From assembly GCA_903857685.1 (NCBI GenBank), contig CAIOFO010000073.1, positions 1 to 56,437 of the forward strand: a stretch of 56,437 bases of DNA. The letters are read 5' to 3'. Below are positions 41,640 through 50,236 of this stretch, in pieces. The DNA comes from an uncultured Alphaproteobacteria bacterium (lineage in GTDB: Bacteria > Pseudomonadota > Alphaproteobacteria > Micropepsales > Micropepsaceae). The notes under the pieces are model-generated. The model made no database searches. It saw only the letters and a list, made by a program, of their open reading frames with translations, and was not told where the DNA came from. Both the position numbers and the translations under genes were made by a program. Numbering within the stretch: position 1 is the first letter of the stretch; each line of letters starts with the position of its first letter.

Positions 41640-42601
41640 GTGCGGCGCTCCGGCATTTCCGGCAAATTCACCGCATAGCGGATCTCCGCCCCGATCAGGT
41701 GCAAGGCCTGATGGGCATAGGGGATCATGCGCGCCATGCAATAGAAATAATGGATCATGCCGGGATGGACGCGGCCATGCACTTTCACGCCCGCGTCCGA
41801 GAGCCTGGCGGCATAGGCTTCGCCTTCATCGCCAAAGGGATCGAACTGGCCGGTATGGATGAAGGCGGGCGGCAGGCCGGAAAAATCATCCGCCAGCAGC
41901 GGCGACAGGCGCGGATCGCCGCGGTCTGCGCCGGGACAATAAAGCTCCAGGTCGCGCTGCAGGGTCTGGCGGTCGAGGAAATAGCCGTCGGCCAGTTCGC
42001 GGCGGGCGGCGCTTTCGCCGTGAATATCCAGGATCGGGCAGATCAGCAATTGAAAGGCGATGGCAGGCCCGCCCCCGTCGCGCGCCATCCGGCAGATGGC
42101 GGCTGCCAGGGTGCCGCCAGCGGAATCGCCGGCAATGCCCAGCCGCGCCGGATCAATGCCGAAGGCTTTCGGGGTGCGAGCGATATGACGCCAGGCGGCG
42201 AACCCGTCTTCCAGCGCATGCGGAAAGGGGTGTTCGGGCGCCAGGCGATAATCCACCGCGACGATGCGACAGCCGCTTTCATTGGCCAGCCTGCGGCACA
42301 AGCCGTCATGGCTCTCAAGGCTGCCCGCCACCCAGCCGCCGCCGTGAAAGAACACCATGCCCGGCAGAATACATTCCGGCTTGCCCAGCGGTGAATAGGT
42401 GCGCAGCACGATGGCGCCGTCGCTGACGGAAAAAAGCTGGTCGCGGACGCCGCCGATTTCGACGCTGCCGGGCGTGTCCACCAGCTCGGCCAGGGTATTG
42501 AGGGCGCGGCGGCGTTCTCCGGCATCGTCATAGCCGCCGCGTGCCTGCCCCGCCGCGGCGAGCATTTCCAGAAAGCGGCGGGCATGGCGGTCCAGCGGCA
42601 T
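41603..42601 (-). CDS. Alpha/beta hydrolase, hormone-sensitive-lipase family
   Basis: The 332-aa protein has the HSL motif HGGGW, the nucleophile elbow GDSAGG, an Asp in GQFDPFGDEGEAY and the His in HPGMIHYFY. The fold is a type IV esterase. Coupling to a carrier-protein gene by TGATG suggests action on a carrier-bound or released product, possibly as an off-loading thioesterase. Substrate is unknown. Confidence 0.87.
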   Translation of the reverse strand: MPLDRHARRFLEMLAAAGQARGGYDDAGERRRALNTLAELVDTPGSVEIGGVRDQLFSVSDGAIVLRTYSPLGKPECILPGMVFFHGGGWVAGSLESHDGLCRRLANESGCRIVAVDYRLAPEHPFPHALEDGFAAWRHIARTPKAFGIDPARLGIAGDSAGGTLAAAICRMARDGGGPAIAFQLLICPILDIHGESAARRELADGYFLDRQTLQRDLELYCPGADRGDPRLSPLLADDFSGLPPAFIHTGQFDPFGDEGEAYAARLSDAGVKVHGRVHPGMIHYFYCMARMIPYAHQALHLIGAEIRYAVNLPEMPERRTQNRIRPELIRA

Positions 42602-42849
42602 CAGGCCGCCTTTGCAGTAACCGAAACCAGGGCTTCGATGGCGCGGACGGTATCGAAATTATCCGGTGTCATGGCGCTTTGCGGAAATTCGATGTCAAAT
42701 TCCGCCTCAATGGCCAGCATCAGATTGACCATGTCCAGCGATGTCAGTCCCGCATCGCGCAGATTGTCATCCGAGCCGGGAATGGTGTTCTTGCCGCGCT
42801 TGACCAGCATGCGGCATGCGATCGCGATGACGCGCTCGGCCGGGGACAT
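42601..42849 (-). CDS. Acyl/aminoacyl carrier protein (82 aa)
   Basis: The 82-aa protein is a carrier-protein fold with the phosphopantetheine Ser in GLTSLDMVNLMLAIEAEFDIEF. It is not the housekeeping AcpP (weaker acidity, different helix II). Its neighbours are the HSL-type hydrolase (coupled, TGATG) and, divergently, an acyl-CoA dehydrogenase and an aminoacyl:carrier-protein ligase. It is a likely acceptor of an aminoacyl group from the ligase at 44228-45157. Confidence 0.88.
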   Translation of the reverse strand: MSPAERVIAIACRMLVKRGKNTIPGSDDNLRDAGLTSLDMVNLMLAIEAEFDIEFPQSAMTPDNFDTVRAIEALVSVTAKAA

Positions 42850-43037
42850 GGAATACTCCGCCTTGTTCCCCGGCAGGATAGCTGTTCAGCCGTAAAGCAT
42901 TGGTTGCCCCCGGAGCGGTGGCCTTTGACGCGCGACCTGGCAAAAGCGGCTGTTAAGACTTCGCTTACCATGCAGCGGCAGTTTCACGCTTGCTTCAGTT
43001 TTTTCCCCTATCTTTCGCCCATTCATTGGGCGAATTC

Positions 43038-44225
43038 ATGCTGAACAATCTCAAGACTGCTCCCGCCGCACTGGAAGCACCGCTGGTCCGCGCCGAACGC
43101 GCTGCCGCGATTGCCGCCGTCCACGCCGCCAGCGTGGATAGCGAGGCCCGCTTTCCGGAAGAAGCCATGGCCGCCCTGAAGGCGGAAAAGCTGCTGGGCA
43201 TCATGGTGCCCGCCAGCCTGGGCGGCGAGGAAGCCGGTGTCGCCGAGGTGGTGGATGTCTGCTTCCGCCTGGGCCGCGCCTGCTCCTCCACCGGCATGAT
43301 TTACGCCATGCACCAGGTCAAGGCGGCCTGCGTGGTGCATCACGGCATGGCCAGCGCCTGGCACCGCGATTTCATGAGCCGCATGATCGCCGATCAGCTT
43401 CTGCTGGCCTCCTCAACCACCGAGGGCAAGGGCGGCGGCAATGTCCGGTCCTCCGAGGCCGCCGTGGAACAGGCGGATGGCCGCATCGTGCTGCTGCGCG
43501 ACGCCAGCGTGATTTCCTATGGCGTCCAGGCCGATGCGGTGGTGACCACTGCCCGGCGCGACGCCGATGCCGATGCCTCCGACCAGGTGCTGGTGGTGTT
43601 CGACAAGAAAAACTACTCGCTGGAAAAAACCGGCGGCTGGGACACGCTGGGCATGCGCGGCACCTGCAGCGCGGGCTTCTCGCTCAAGGCCGTGGGCGCG
43701 GCGGAACAGATCATGCCGGTGCCCTATGGCGCCATTCACAGCCAGAGCATGGTGCCGACCGCCCATCTGATGTGGTCGGCCGTCTGGGCCGGCATCGCCG
43801 CCGGGGCGGTGGAACGGGCCCGCAAATTCATGCGCAAGGCGCAGCGCGCGGGCGGCGAGTTACCGCCCGGCCTGCCGCATTTCACCCAATCGCTGGCGTC
43901 CTTGCGTTCCCTGCGCGCCCTGATCGCCGCCACCCTGAACCGTTATGAGAGCATCGCCCACGATCCCAAGGCCCTCACCGCCGTGGATTTCCAGACCGCG
44001 ATCAGCCTGTTGAAGGTGGATGCCTCGGAACTGGCCGTCCAGACCGTGATGGCGGCCATGCGCGCCACCGGCCTGTCCGGCTATCGCAATGACAGCGATG
44101 TCTCGGTCGGCCGCTCCCTGCGCGATGTGCTGTCCTCACCCATCATGATCAACAATGACCGCATCCTGTCGAGCCTGTCGGCCTCGACGCTGCTGAGCGA
44201 GATCCCCTCTTCCATCCGGGACTGA
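43038..44225 (+). CDS. Acyl-CoA dehydrogenase family protein
   Basis: The 395-aa flavoprotein from ATG 43038 has FPEEAMAALKAEKLLGIMVPASLGGEEAG, LLASSTTEGKGGGNVRSSEAAV and WDTLGMRGTCSAGFSLKAV, and a helical C-terminus. In biosynthetic clusters such enzymes often oxidise acyl or aminoacyl groups on carrier proteins rather than on CoA. The ligase gene follows 2 nt downstream, so the two act together. The usual catalytic Glu could not be confirmed by eye. Confidence 0.85.
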   Translation: MLNNLKTAPAALEAPLVRAERAAAIAAVHAASVDSEARFPEEAMAALKAEKLLGIMVPASLGGEEAGVAEVVDVCFRLGRACSSTGMIYAMHQVKAACVVHHGMASAWHRDFMSRMIADQLLLASSTTEGKGGGNVRSSEAAVEQADGRIVLLRDASVISYGVQADAVVTTARRDADADASDQVLVVFDKKNYSLEKTGGWDTLGMRGTCSAGFSLKAVGAAEQIMPVPYGAIHSQSMVPTAHLMWSAVWAGIAAGAVERARKFMRKAQRAGGELPPGLPHFTQSLASLRSLRALIAATLNRYESIAHDPKALTAVDFQTAISLLKVDASELAVQTVMAAMRATGLSGYRNDSDVSVGRSLRDVLSSPIMINNDRILSSLSASTLLSEIPSSIRD

Positions 44226-44227
44226 CC

Positions 44228-45157
44228 ATGACGATCACCACCAAAATCCCGCATCACCAATTCGAGCCGGATCACCTGGACGATCTGGCGCGGCAATTGT
44301 TCAAGCCCTCGGGCGTGGACGGCGTCTATGGCCGCACCGGCGAATATGAAAGCGTGATCGAGGCCCTGGCGGCGCTGATCACGCGCCATCGCCCGGCGGA
44401 AGCCGAAATATTCCGCTTTGCGCCTGTGATGAGCCGGGCCAGCCTGGAAAAACAGGGCTATCTGCAAAGCTTTCCCAACCTGGTCGGCGCGGTGTGCTGC
44501 CTGGAAGGCAGCGAGCGCGAAATCGCCACGTCCGCGAACAAGAATGACAATGGCGGCAGCTGGACGGAAGACCTGGTCCCATCCGACCTGGTGCTGGCGC
44601 CGGCCGCCTGTTACCCGATCTACCCCATCGCCGCCGAGCGCGGCGTGGTGCCCGATCAGGGTTATGTCTTCGACGTCGCTGCGGACTGCTTCCGCCATGA
44701 ACCGTCGCGCCATGTCGATCGCTTCCAGACCTTCCGGATGCGCGAATATGTCCGCATCGGCACGCCGGAACAGATTCAGGCGTTTCGCGACTCTTGGGTC
44801 CCCCGGGCCGAAGGAATTGCCGACCTGATCGGCCTTCCCTACACGGTGGACGTCGCCAATGATCCCTTTTTCGGCCGGGTCGGCACAATGATGGCCAGCC
44901 AGCAGCGCGCCGATGCGCTGAAATTCGAATTGCTGGTGCCGGTGCGCTCGAAAGAATCGCCCACCGCCTGCATGAGCTTCAATTATCACAAGGAACATTT
45001 CGGCGAAGTCTGGAGCCTGCACAACGCCAGGGGCGAAGTGCTGCACACCGGCTGCGTCGCTTTCGGCATGGACCGGCTGGCGGTGGCGCTGTTCGTCATC
45101 CACGGCGCCAGGGTGGCTGAGTGGCCGGCCACGGTACGCGAAGCTTTAAAACTCTAA
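44228..45157 (+). CDS. Amino acid:[carrier protein] ligase (aaRS-like)
   Basis: The 309-aa protein is a truncated class II seryl-tRNA-synthetase homologue without a tRNA-binding domain: motif 2 RFQTFRMREYVRIG, motif 3 GCVAFGMDRLAVALF. C128 (AACYPIYP), E173 and C276 occupy the zinc-ligand positions known in Bradyrhizobium Bll0957 (C131, E176, C279). That family activates Gly or Ala with ATP and transfers it to the phosphopantetheine of a small carrier protein. The carrier at 42601-42849 is the likely partner. It is coupled to the acyl-CoA dehydrogenase gene. Confidence 0.88.
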   Translation: MTITTKIPHHQFEPDHLDDLARQLFKPSGVDGVYGRTGEYESVIEALAALITRHRPAEAEIFRFAPVMSRASLEKQGYLQSFPNLVGAVCCLEGSEREIATSANKNDNGGSWTEDLVPSDLVLAPAACYPIYPIAAERGVVPDQGYVFDVAADCFRHEPSRHVDRFQTFRMREYVRIGTPEQIQAFRDSWVPRAEGIADLIGLPYTVDVANDPFFGRVGTMMASQQRADALKFELLVPVRSKESPTACMSFNYHKEHFGEVWSLHNARGEVLHTGCVAFGMDRLAVALFVIHGARVAEWPATVREALKL

Positions 45158-45164
45158 TTCTCGA

Positions 45165-45265
45165 CCGCCTGATCAGGCGGTTCCTGAGCAGGAGCGAGGA
45201 GCGATGTGGGCGAATAGTCCCATGAGCGACGAGCGACGAACTCAGGGACCGAAATGATCAGGCGG
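45165..45265. repeat. Palindromic intergenic repeat between two convergent genes
   Basis: A perfect 16-nt palindrome (45165-45180) is followed by GAG/CGA-rich imperfect inverted sequence, and the 11-mer TGATCAGGCGG occurs at 45170-45180 and again at 45255-45265, where it overlaps the reductase stop. It probably acts as a bidirectional terminator or is a repeat family member. Confidence 0.45.
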
Positions 45266-45986
45266 TATTTCCGGCATCAACCGTGAGCACGGTACCCGTA
45301 ATATTGCGCGCGGCGTCGCTCATCAGGTAACTGACCGCGCCGGCGACATCGTCCACATCCACCAGGCGCTTGAGAGCGCTGCGGGCGGCGATCTTGGCGG
45401 TCTGCTCGTCCTTCATGCCGGCGGTCATGTCGGTATTCATAAAGCCCGGCGCCACGGCATTCACCGTGATGTTCAGCCCGCCGACCTCGCGCGCCAACGA
45501 GCGAGTGAAGCCCAGCAACGATGCCTTGGTCGCGCCATAGACCGACAAGCCGCTATAGCCGGTGGAGGCGATGATCGAGGCGATGTTGACGATGCGGCCT
45601 TCGCCCGCCGTCATCATGGTGCGGACCGCGTATTTGGTCAGGATGACGGGCGAAAGCGTGTTGAGGCGGACCAGCTTCTCGATGTCCGAATTGTGCATGT
45701 TGGATAGCAGCCCGCTGGTGCCCAGCGCGGCATTGTTCACCAGGCCATAGAGCGGGCCATGCTCCGCCTTGAAAGCCCGCAGCAGTTCGGCAATGCCGGC
45801 GGTCTTGGAAAGATCATAGGGCATGTAATGAAGGCTGACCTCCGCCGCCATGGCGGCTTTCAGTTCGTCGCTCTCGCTGCGCGCCAGGGCAAATACGCGA
45901 TAGCCCTCCGCCGCCAGCGTTTTGGCGATGGCAAGGCCGACCCCGCGCGAGCCGCCGCTGACCAGGATGTTGCGTTCCTTATCCAT
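45258..45986 (-). CDS. 3-oxoacyl-[carrier protein] reductase-like SDR (FabG-type)
   Basis: The 242-aa SDR has ILVSGGSRGVGLAIA (NADP motif), GLVNNAALG (NNAG-type), NIASIIASTGYSGLSVYGATKAS (Ser, Tyr, Lys of the active site) and VNAVAPGFMNTDMT. It reduces a ketone on a carrier-bound or free substrate. It overlaps the upstream AMP-ligase gene by 8 nt, and thus forms a unit with the ligase and carrier protein. Confidence 0.9.
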   Translation of the reverse strand: MDKERNILVSGGSRGVGLAIAKTLAAEGYRVFALARSESDELKAAMAAEVSLHYMPYDLSKTAGIAELLRAFKAEHGPLYGLVNNAALGTSGLLSNMHNSDIEKLVRLNTLSPVILTKYAVRTMMTAGEGRIVNIASIIASTGYSGLSVYGATKASLLGFTRSLAREVGGLNITVNAVAPGFMNTDMTAGMKDEQTAKIAARSALKRLVDVDDVAGAVSYLMSDAARNITGTVLTVDAGNTA

Positions 45987-47352
45987 GGCGCGCCAGCTTT
46001 CCGCCCGCTGTCAGTTCCAGCCTTTCGACAAAGCGGACCAGGGCCGGCACCTTGAAGGCGGGCAATTGCGCCCGGCACAGCGCCAGCAGGCTTTCCTTGA
46101 AAGTCGCATTGTCGTTGGCGGCATCCGCCAGCACCACATCGGCCACCACCAGGGCGCCGGTGATGGGATTCTTGCGGCTCGAGACCCGCGACAGCGCCAC
46201 GCCGGGATGACGGTTTATCACGGCTTCCACTTCTTCCGGATTTATCTTGAGGCCGCCGACATTGATGATGCCGCCGCGCCGTCCGGCAAAGTGGTAGCGC
46301 GTGCCGCGCAATTCGACCATGTCGCCGCTATCCACCCAGCCATCGTCTTTCAAAGCTTCGGCGCCGCCGACATAGCCCATGGCGGTGCGCGGCGAACGCA
46401 GATGCAGCGTGCCACCCTCCACCTTCATCTCCACTGCGCCCATCTTCTGCGCGTCAAGGCGGCCGACAAAGTCCGCCGGAAAGCCTTCCAGCCCGTCGGT
46501 GACTTCAAAGCCCACCCCGGCCTCGGTCGAGGCATAGGCATGGCCGATGGCGGCAGCGGGAAATTGCAATTTCAGGGCATCCAGCACGGCCTGGCCGGCG
46601 ATCTCGCCCGACAGGCGGACATAACGCGGGGCGATGCGGCCTATGGCCGGACTCATCAGTGCGCGCCGCCAATGCGACGGCGTGCCGGTAAGATGGCTGA
46701 CCCCGGCCTGCCCCAGGCGCATGAGAAATTCCGTCGCCGTCTCGTCCGGCTCGGAGAGGACAAGCGAGGCGCCGCCGATCAGGGCGCGCAGCAGAATCTG
46801 AAGGCCGCCATAGCGGCGAATATCATAGAAAGTGCCCCAGACGATTTTCTCGCCGGCGCCGGGGGAGATTGCGCCCGGCTTCATGATTGCTCCAGCCAGG
46901 CCAGCCAGCGAATGCGCCACCATCTTGGGCGCCCCGCTGGTGCCGGAAGTGAACATGACCCATTCGGTGACGCGCGCCTGTCCGGCCGCATCCGCGGCCT
47001 TCAGATCGGGCGATACCGTCACAGACCTCAGGCCCGTGACGACCGCGCCGTCGGCGACCAGTGTATCAATCCCGGCACGATGGATCACATCCGCCAGATG
47101 TTCATCCTTGAGGTCGGGCGGCGCGATCACCAGCCGGGCCGCGACGCCGTCCAGCGCCACCAGCGCCAGGGCCGCGTTCAACTGGCTGGTGGTGCGGATC
47201 AGGACATGGGCGTCCTTCAATGATGCCGGCGCCACCGACAAGGGATTGCCGTTTGCCAACGCGGCCATGGGCACGCGGACATCCCGCGCCACCAGCGCGC
47301 CATCCGTGCCCGCCAGTGCGGCCTTCAGATCAAGCCGCGGCGGCATCTTCAT
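45979..47352 (-). CDS. AMP-forming acyl ligase, class I adenylate-forming
   Basis: The 457-aa protein has the AMP motif WVMFTSGTSGAPKMVAHSL, YASTEAGVGFEV, DDGWVDSGDMVELRGTRYHFAGRRGGIINVGGLKINPEEVEAVI and a final SerLys-type KLARHG. It is shorter than typical FadD. With the coupled carrier protein it likely loads an acyl or aryl group onto phosphopantetheine. Substrate unknown. It overlaps the carrier-protein gene by 23 nt. Confidence 0.88.
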   Translation of the reverse strand: MKMPPRLDLKAALAGTDGALVARDVRVPMAALANGNPLSVAPASLKDAHVLIRTTSQLNAALALVALDGVAARLVIAPPDLKDEHLADVIHRAGIDTLVADGAVVTGLRSVTVSPDLKAADAAGQARVTEWVMFTSGTSGAPKMVAHSLAGLAGAIMKPGAISPGAGEKIVWGTFYDIRRYGGLQILLRALIGGASLVLSEPDETATEFLMRLGQAGVSHLTGTPSHWRRALMSPAIGRIAPRYVRLSGEIAGQAVLDALKLQFPAAAIGHAYASTEAGVGFEVTDGLEGFPADFVGRLDAQKMGAVEMKVEGGTLHLRSPRTAMGYVGGAEALKDDGWVDSGDMVELRGTRYHFAGRRGGIINVGGLKINPEEVEAVINRHPGVALSRVSSRKNPITGALVVADVVLADAANDNATFKESLLALCRAQLPAFKVPALVRFVERLELTAGGKLARHG

Positions 47353-47578
47353 AGAATTTCACGAAATCGGCCACGGTCACGGGGAAGAAGACATCTTCTG
47401 CGGCCGTGAAGGGGTCCACGCCCAGTTCGTCTTCCAGCTTTGCCACGATTATGGCGAAGCACAGCGAGTCCAGGCCGGAATCCAGCAGCACGGTGTCGGG
47501 CGCCAGCTGGGTCAGTTCCTTTTCCTGGTCGCGCGCCACCTGTTCGAATTGCTCAATGATCTTCGCCTGCAGGTCCAT
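47330..47578 (-). CDS. Second acyl carrier protein (82 aa)
   Basis: From ATG 47578 the 82-aa product has the carrier motif DSGLDSLCFAIIVAKLEDELGVDPF, with phosphopantetheine Ser at LDSL. It precedes the AMP ligase and the SDR in a minus-strand unit. It differs in sequence from the carrier at 42601-42849, so two loading routes are likely. The frame is open upstream to 47731 but lacks similarity. Confidence 0.9.
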   Translation of the reverse strand: MDLQAKIIEQFEQVARDQEKELTQLAPDTVLLDSGLDSLCFAIIVAKLEDELGVDPFTAAEDVFFPVTVADFVKFYEDAAAA

Positions 47579-47687
47579 ATCCGCCAATCCCTTGAAAACG
47601 GGGCATTCTAGGGGTCCGAGCTTTAACGATCCGCTAATGGGAAAAGCCGCATAAAGGCCTTTGAACAGGCCCTGAAATGCTCGCGTC

Positions 47688-49370
47688 ATGACCCTGCACG
47701 CCCTGCCCTCCGCCCGGCATATCGTCCGCACTGCGGCCCAGGTGCTGGTGGACCAGCTTGTGCTGCAGAAAGTGGATCATGTCTTCTGCATCCCGGGCGA
47801 AAGCTACCTGCCGGTACTGGACGCGCTGACGGATTGCGGCATCCAGGTCACGGTCTGCCGCAACGAGGGCGGCGCCGCGATGATGGCGGAAGCCTATGGC
47901 AAGGCCACCGGCCGTCCCGGCATCTGCTTTGTCACCCGCGCCCCCGGCGCCACCAATGCCGCGGCCGGGGTGCATGTCGCAAGCCAGGATTCCACGCCGC
48001 TGATCCTGTTCGTCGGACAGGTCGAGCGCCGCTTCCTGGGCCGCGATGCGGTGCAGGAAATGGATTATCGCGCCGTGTTCGGATCCATGACCAAATGGGC
48101 GGCGCAGATCGACAATGCCGCCCGTACCGCGGAATATGTCGGCCGCGCTTTCGCGCTCGCCATGGCGGGACGGCCGGGCCCGGTGGTGCTGGCGCTGCCG
48201 CGCGACATGCTGGCCCAGCCCGCCGATTGCCGCGACATCCCCTATGTCGAAGCCGTGGAGACCGCGCCGGGCAAGGCCGAGATGGCGGCGCTGGAAGATT
48301 TTCTGGCCAAGGCGCGGCGGCCGATGCTGATGATCGGCGGAAGCCGCTGGAACGAAGCGGCGCGCGAACAGATTGCCCGCTTCGCGGCGCGCTTTGACCT
48401 GGCCGTAGCCACCAGCTATCGCCGCGCGCCCTTGTTCGACCAGATGCTGCCCAATTATGCCGGCGACATCGGTCTTTTGGCCAATCCCAAACTGGTGGCG
48501 CGGATCAAGGCCAGCGATCTGGTGATCGTGGCGGGGGCGCGGCTGAACCAGACCACCACCCAGGATTATTCCCTGTTCGATGAGCGCCAGAAACTGGTGC
48601 ATGCCTATGCGGAAGCCAGCGAGATCGGCCGCGTCTTCCGGACGGACCTGGCGATCCATGCCACGCCCCGATGCTTCGCCGCGGCGCTCGACACACTGAT
48701 CCCGCGCGCGCCGGGACGCTGGACGGATGAGACGCTTGCCGCCAATGCCGAATACCGCGCTTTCTCGGATGCGGCGCTCGAGCAGCCGGGCGCAATGAAT
48801 TTGAGCGCGATGATGATCTGGCTGCGCGAAAACCTGCCGGATGACGCCATCATCACCAATGGCGCAGGCGGTTTCGCCGCCTGGATCCATCGCTTCTACC
48901 GATTCCGCAAGTTCGGCACCCATTTCGCGCCGGTGTCGCAATCCATGGGCTATGGCGTGCCCGCCGCGGTTGCCCTCAAGCGGCTTTATCCGGGCCGCCG
49001 CGTGGTTTCGATCAGCGGCGACGGCGATTTCCTGATGAGCGGCCAGGAATTCATGACCGCCGCGCAGTATGAACTGCCGATCATCGCCCTGGTGCTGGAC
49101 AATGGCATGTATGGTTCGGTCCGGCTGCACCAGGAAAAGAACTATCCCGGCCGGGTTTCCGCCACCACGCTGAAAAATCCTGACTTCGCGCTGTGGGCGA
49201 AAAGCTGCGGCGGCTTCGGTGTGACGGTGACGAGGACGGAAGATTTCGCCGGCGCTTTCCGCGCCGCCGAAGCGTCCGGCCTGCCATCCATCGTTCACGT
49301 CAAGTATGATGCCGATGGCGTGTGGCCTGGCGCCACACTGAGCGGGGCGCGGGCGTCGGCGCTGCGCTAG
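47688..49370 (+). CDS. ThDP-dependent enzyme of the acetolactate synthase family
   Basis: The 560-aa protein has the catalytic Glu in CRNEGGAAMMAEAYGKATGRPG and the ThDP motif SGDGDFLMSGQEFMTAAQYELPIIALVLDNGMYGSV. It resembles IlvB-type large subunits, but no regulatory subunit gene is adjacent, so it may be a C-C ligase or decarboxylase of the nearby pathway rather than valine synthesis. It diverges from the carrier-protein unit (109-nt gap) and overlaps the deacetylase stop by 4 nt. Confidence 0.88.
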   Translation: MTLHALPSARHIVRTAAQVLVDQLVLQKVDHVFCIPGESYLPVLDALTDCGIQVTVCRNEGGAAMMAEAYGKATGRPGICFVTRAPGATNAAAGVHVASQDSTPLILFVGQVERRFLGRDAVQEMDYRAVFGSMTKWAAQIDNAARTAEYVGRAFALAMAGRPGPVVLALPRDMLAQPADCRDIPYVEAVETAPGKAEMAALEDFLAKARRPMLMIGGSRWNEAAREQIARFAARFDLAVATSYRRAPLFDQMLPNYAGDIGLLANPKLVARIKASDLVIVAGARLNQTTTQDYSLFDERQKLVHAYAEASEIGRVFRTDLAIHATPRCFAAALDTLIPRAPGRWTDETLAANAEYRAFSDAALEQPGAMNLSAMMIWLRENLPDDAIITNGAGGFAAWIHRFYRFRKFGTHFAPVSQSMGYGVPAAVALKRLYPGRRVVSISGDGDFLMSGQEFMTAAQYELPIIALVLDNGMYGSVRLHQEKNYPGRVSATTLKNPDFALWAKSCGGFGVTVTRTEDFAGAFRAAEASGLPSIVHVKYDADGVWPGATLSGARASALR

Positions 49371-50101
49371 CCCAGCGCGACGGCGACAGCCTCGCGCATC
49401 GGCAGGATATCGATCCGCGCTTCCGCCAGACGATCCAGCACTTCTGCCAGCATGGCCGGCGTGGCGCCATATTCGCTCGGGCAGTCCGAGACGTCATGGG
49501 TATAGAAGCTGATCCAGCCATTATTGTGCAGGGCGCGGGCGATGGCGGCGGCCAGCATGTCCCGCGAGAAGCTGCGTTTCTCGATGGGCATGGCGTTCAA
49601 TTGCGCCAGGTCGATGCGGCCCTCATTGATGCCGTGATGCACGCCGCGCAGATTGGTGAAAAGCGGCGCGAAGAATTTCTTGGTGCGGACCGAGGAGGCG
49701 CCGTGCGGATAGGCATAGCTTTCCAGTTTCGCGCCGCCCAGGAACGGCGCCAGGAATTCGGCATTGCGCTGCCGGTCGGCGGCCAGCGCCGCGTTGGAAA
49801 GATGGGGCGTCTGCGCATGGCCATAGCCATGGCAGGCGATCTCATGGCCGGCCGCCGCCAGGGCGCGCAGGTCGCTTTCGTCATAGAAGACGGTGCCGTT
49901 GACGCTGCGGCCGCAGAAGTTTCCCGCCGTGTAATAGGTGCCGCGCACCTTGTGGCGCGCCAGCAGCGCTCCGCCGGTTTCCCAGGCCGATTTCGGAAAA
50001 TCGTCAAAGGTGATGCTGGCGACGGGACGGTGGCCCTGCATGCGGGCCGGCCGGACCCGCGCCATGCGGGCGACGAAACGGGTAAGGCTCATCGAAAGCA
50101 T
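49367..50101 (-). CDS. Polysaccharide deacetylase family protein (NodB domain)
   Basis: From ATG 50101 (or 50092) the 244-aa product has the NodB motifs VASITFDDFPKSAWETGG (catalytic Asp and metal Asp), EIACHGYGHAQTPHL (His box), YAYPHGASSVRT and a C-terminal FYTHDVSDCPSEYG. Metal-dependent N-deacetylases act on amino sugars and sometimes on imino compounds. No signal peptide is clear, so it may be cytoplasmic and belong to the preceding cluster. Confidence 0.86.
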   Translation of the reverse strand: MLSMSLTRFVARMARVRPARMQGHRPVASITFDDFPKSAWETGGALLARHKVRGTYYTAGNFCGRSVNGTVFYDESDLRALAAAGHEIACHGYGHAQTPHLSNAALAADRQRNAEFLAPFLGGAKLESYAYPHGASSVRTKKFFAPLFTNLRGVHHGINEGRIDLAQLNAMPIEKRSFSRDMLAAAIARALHNNGWISFYTHDVSDCPSEYGATPAMLAEVLDRLAEARIDILPMREAVAVALG

Positions 50102-50236
50102 GGCCTTATGTAGCCTGGGAAGCGTTAATCTTTGGGATACGGAGCGTCGGCCAGTAAAAGTGCAAGGCGGTTTTGCGTGGGCCGCGCGACCATAAAATAA
50201 GTCGACAAAGCCTTGGCGGACGGGCATTTTCCCGCC

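Noticed and set aside
47579-47687. Extension of the second carrier protein upstream to 47731
   Set aside because: The extra N-terminal part lacks carrier-protein similarity and would overlap the divergent ThDP gene start; ATG 47578 gives the normal carrier length.
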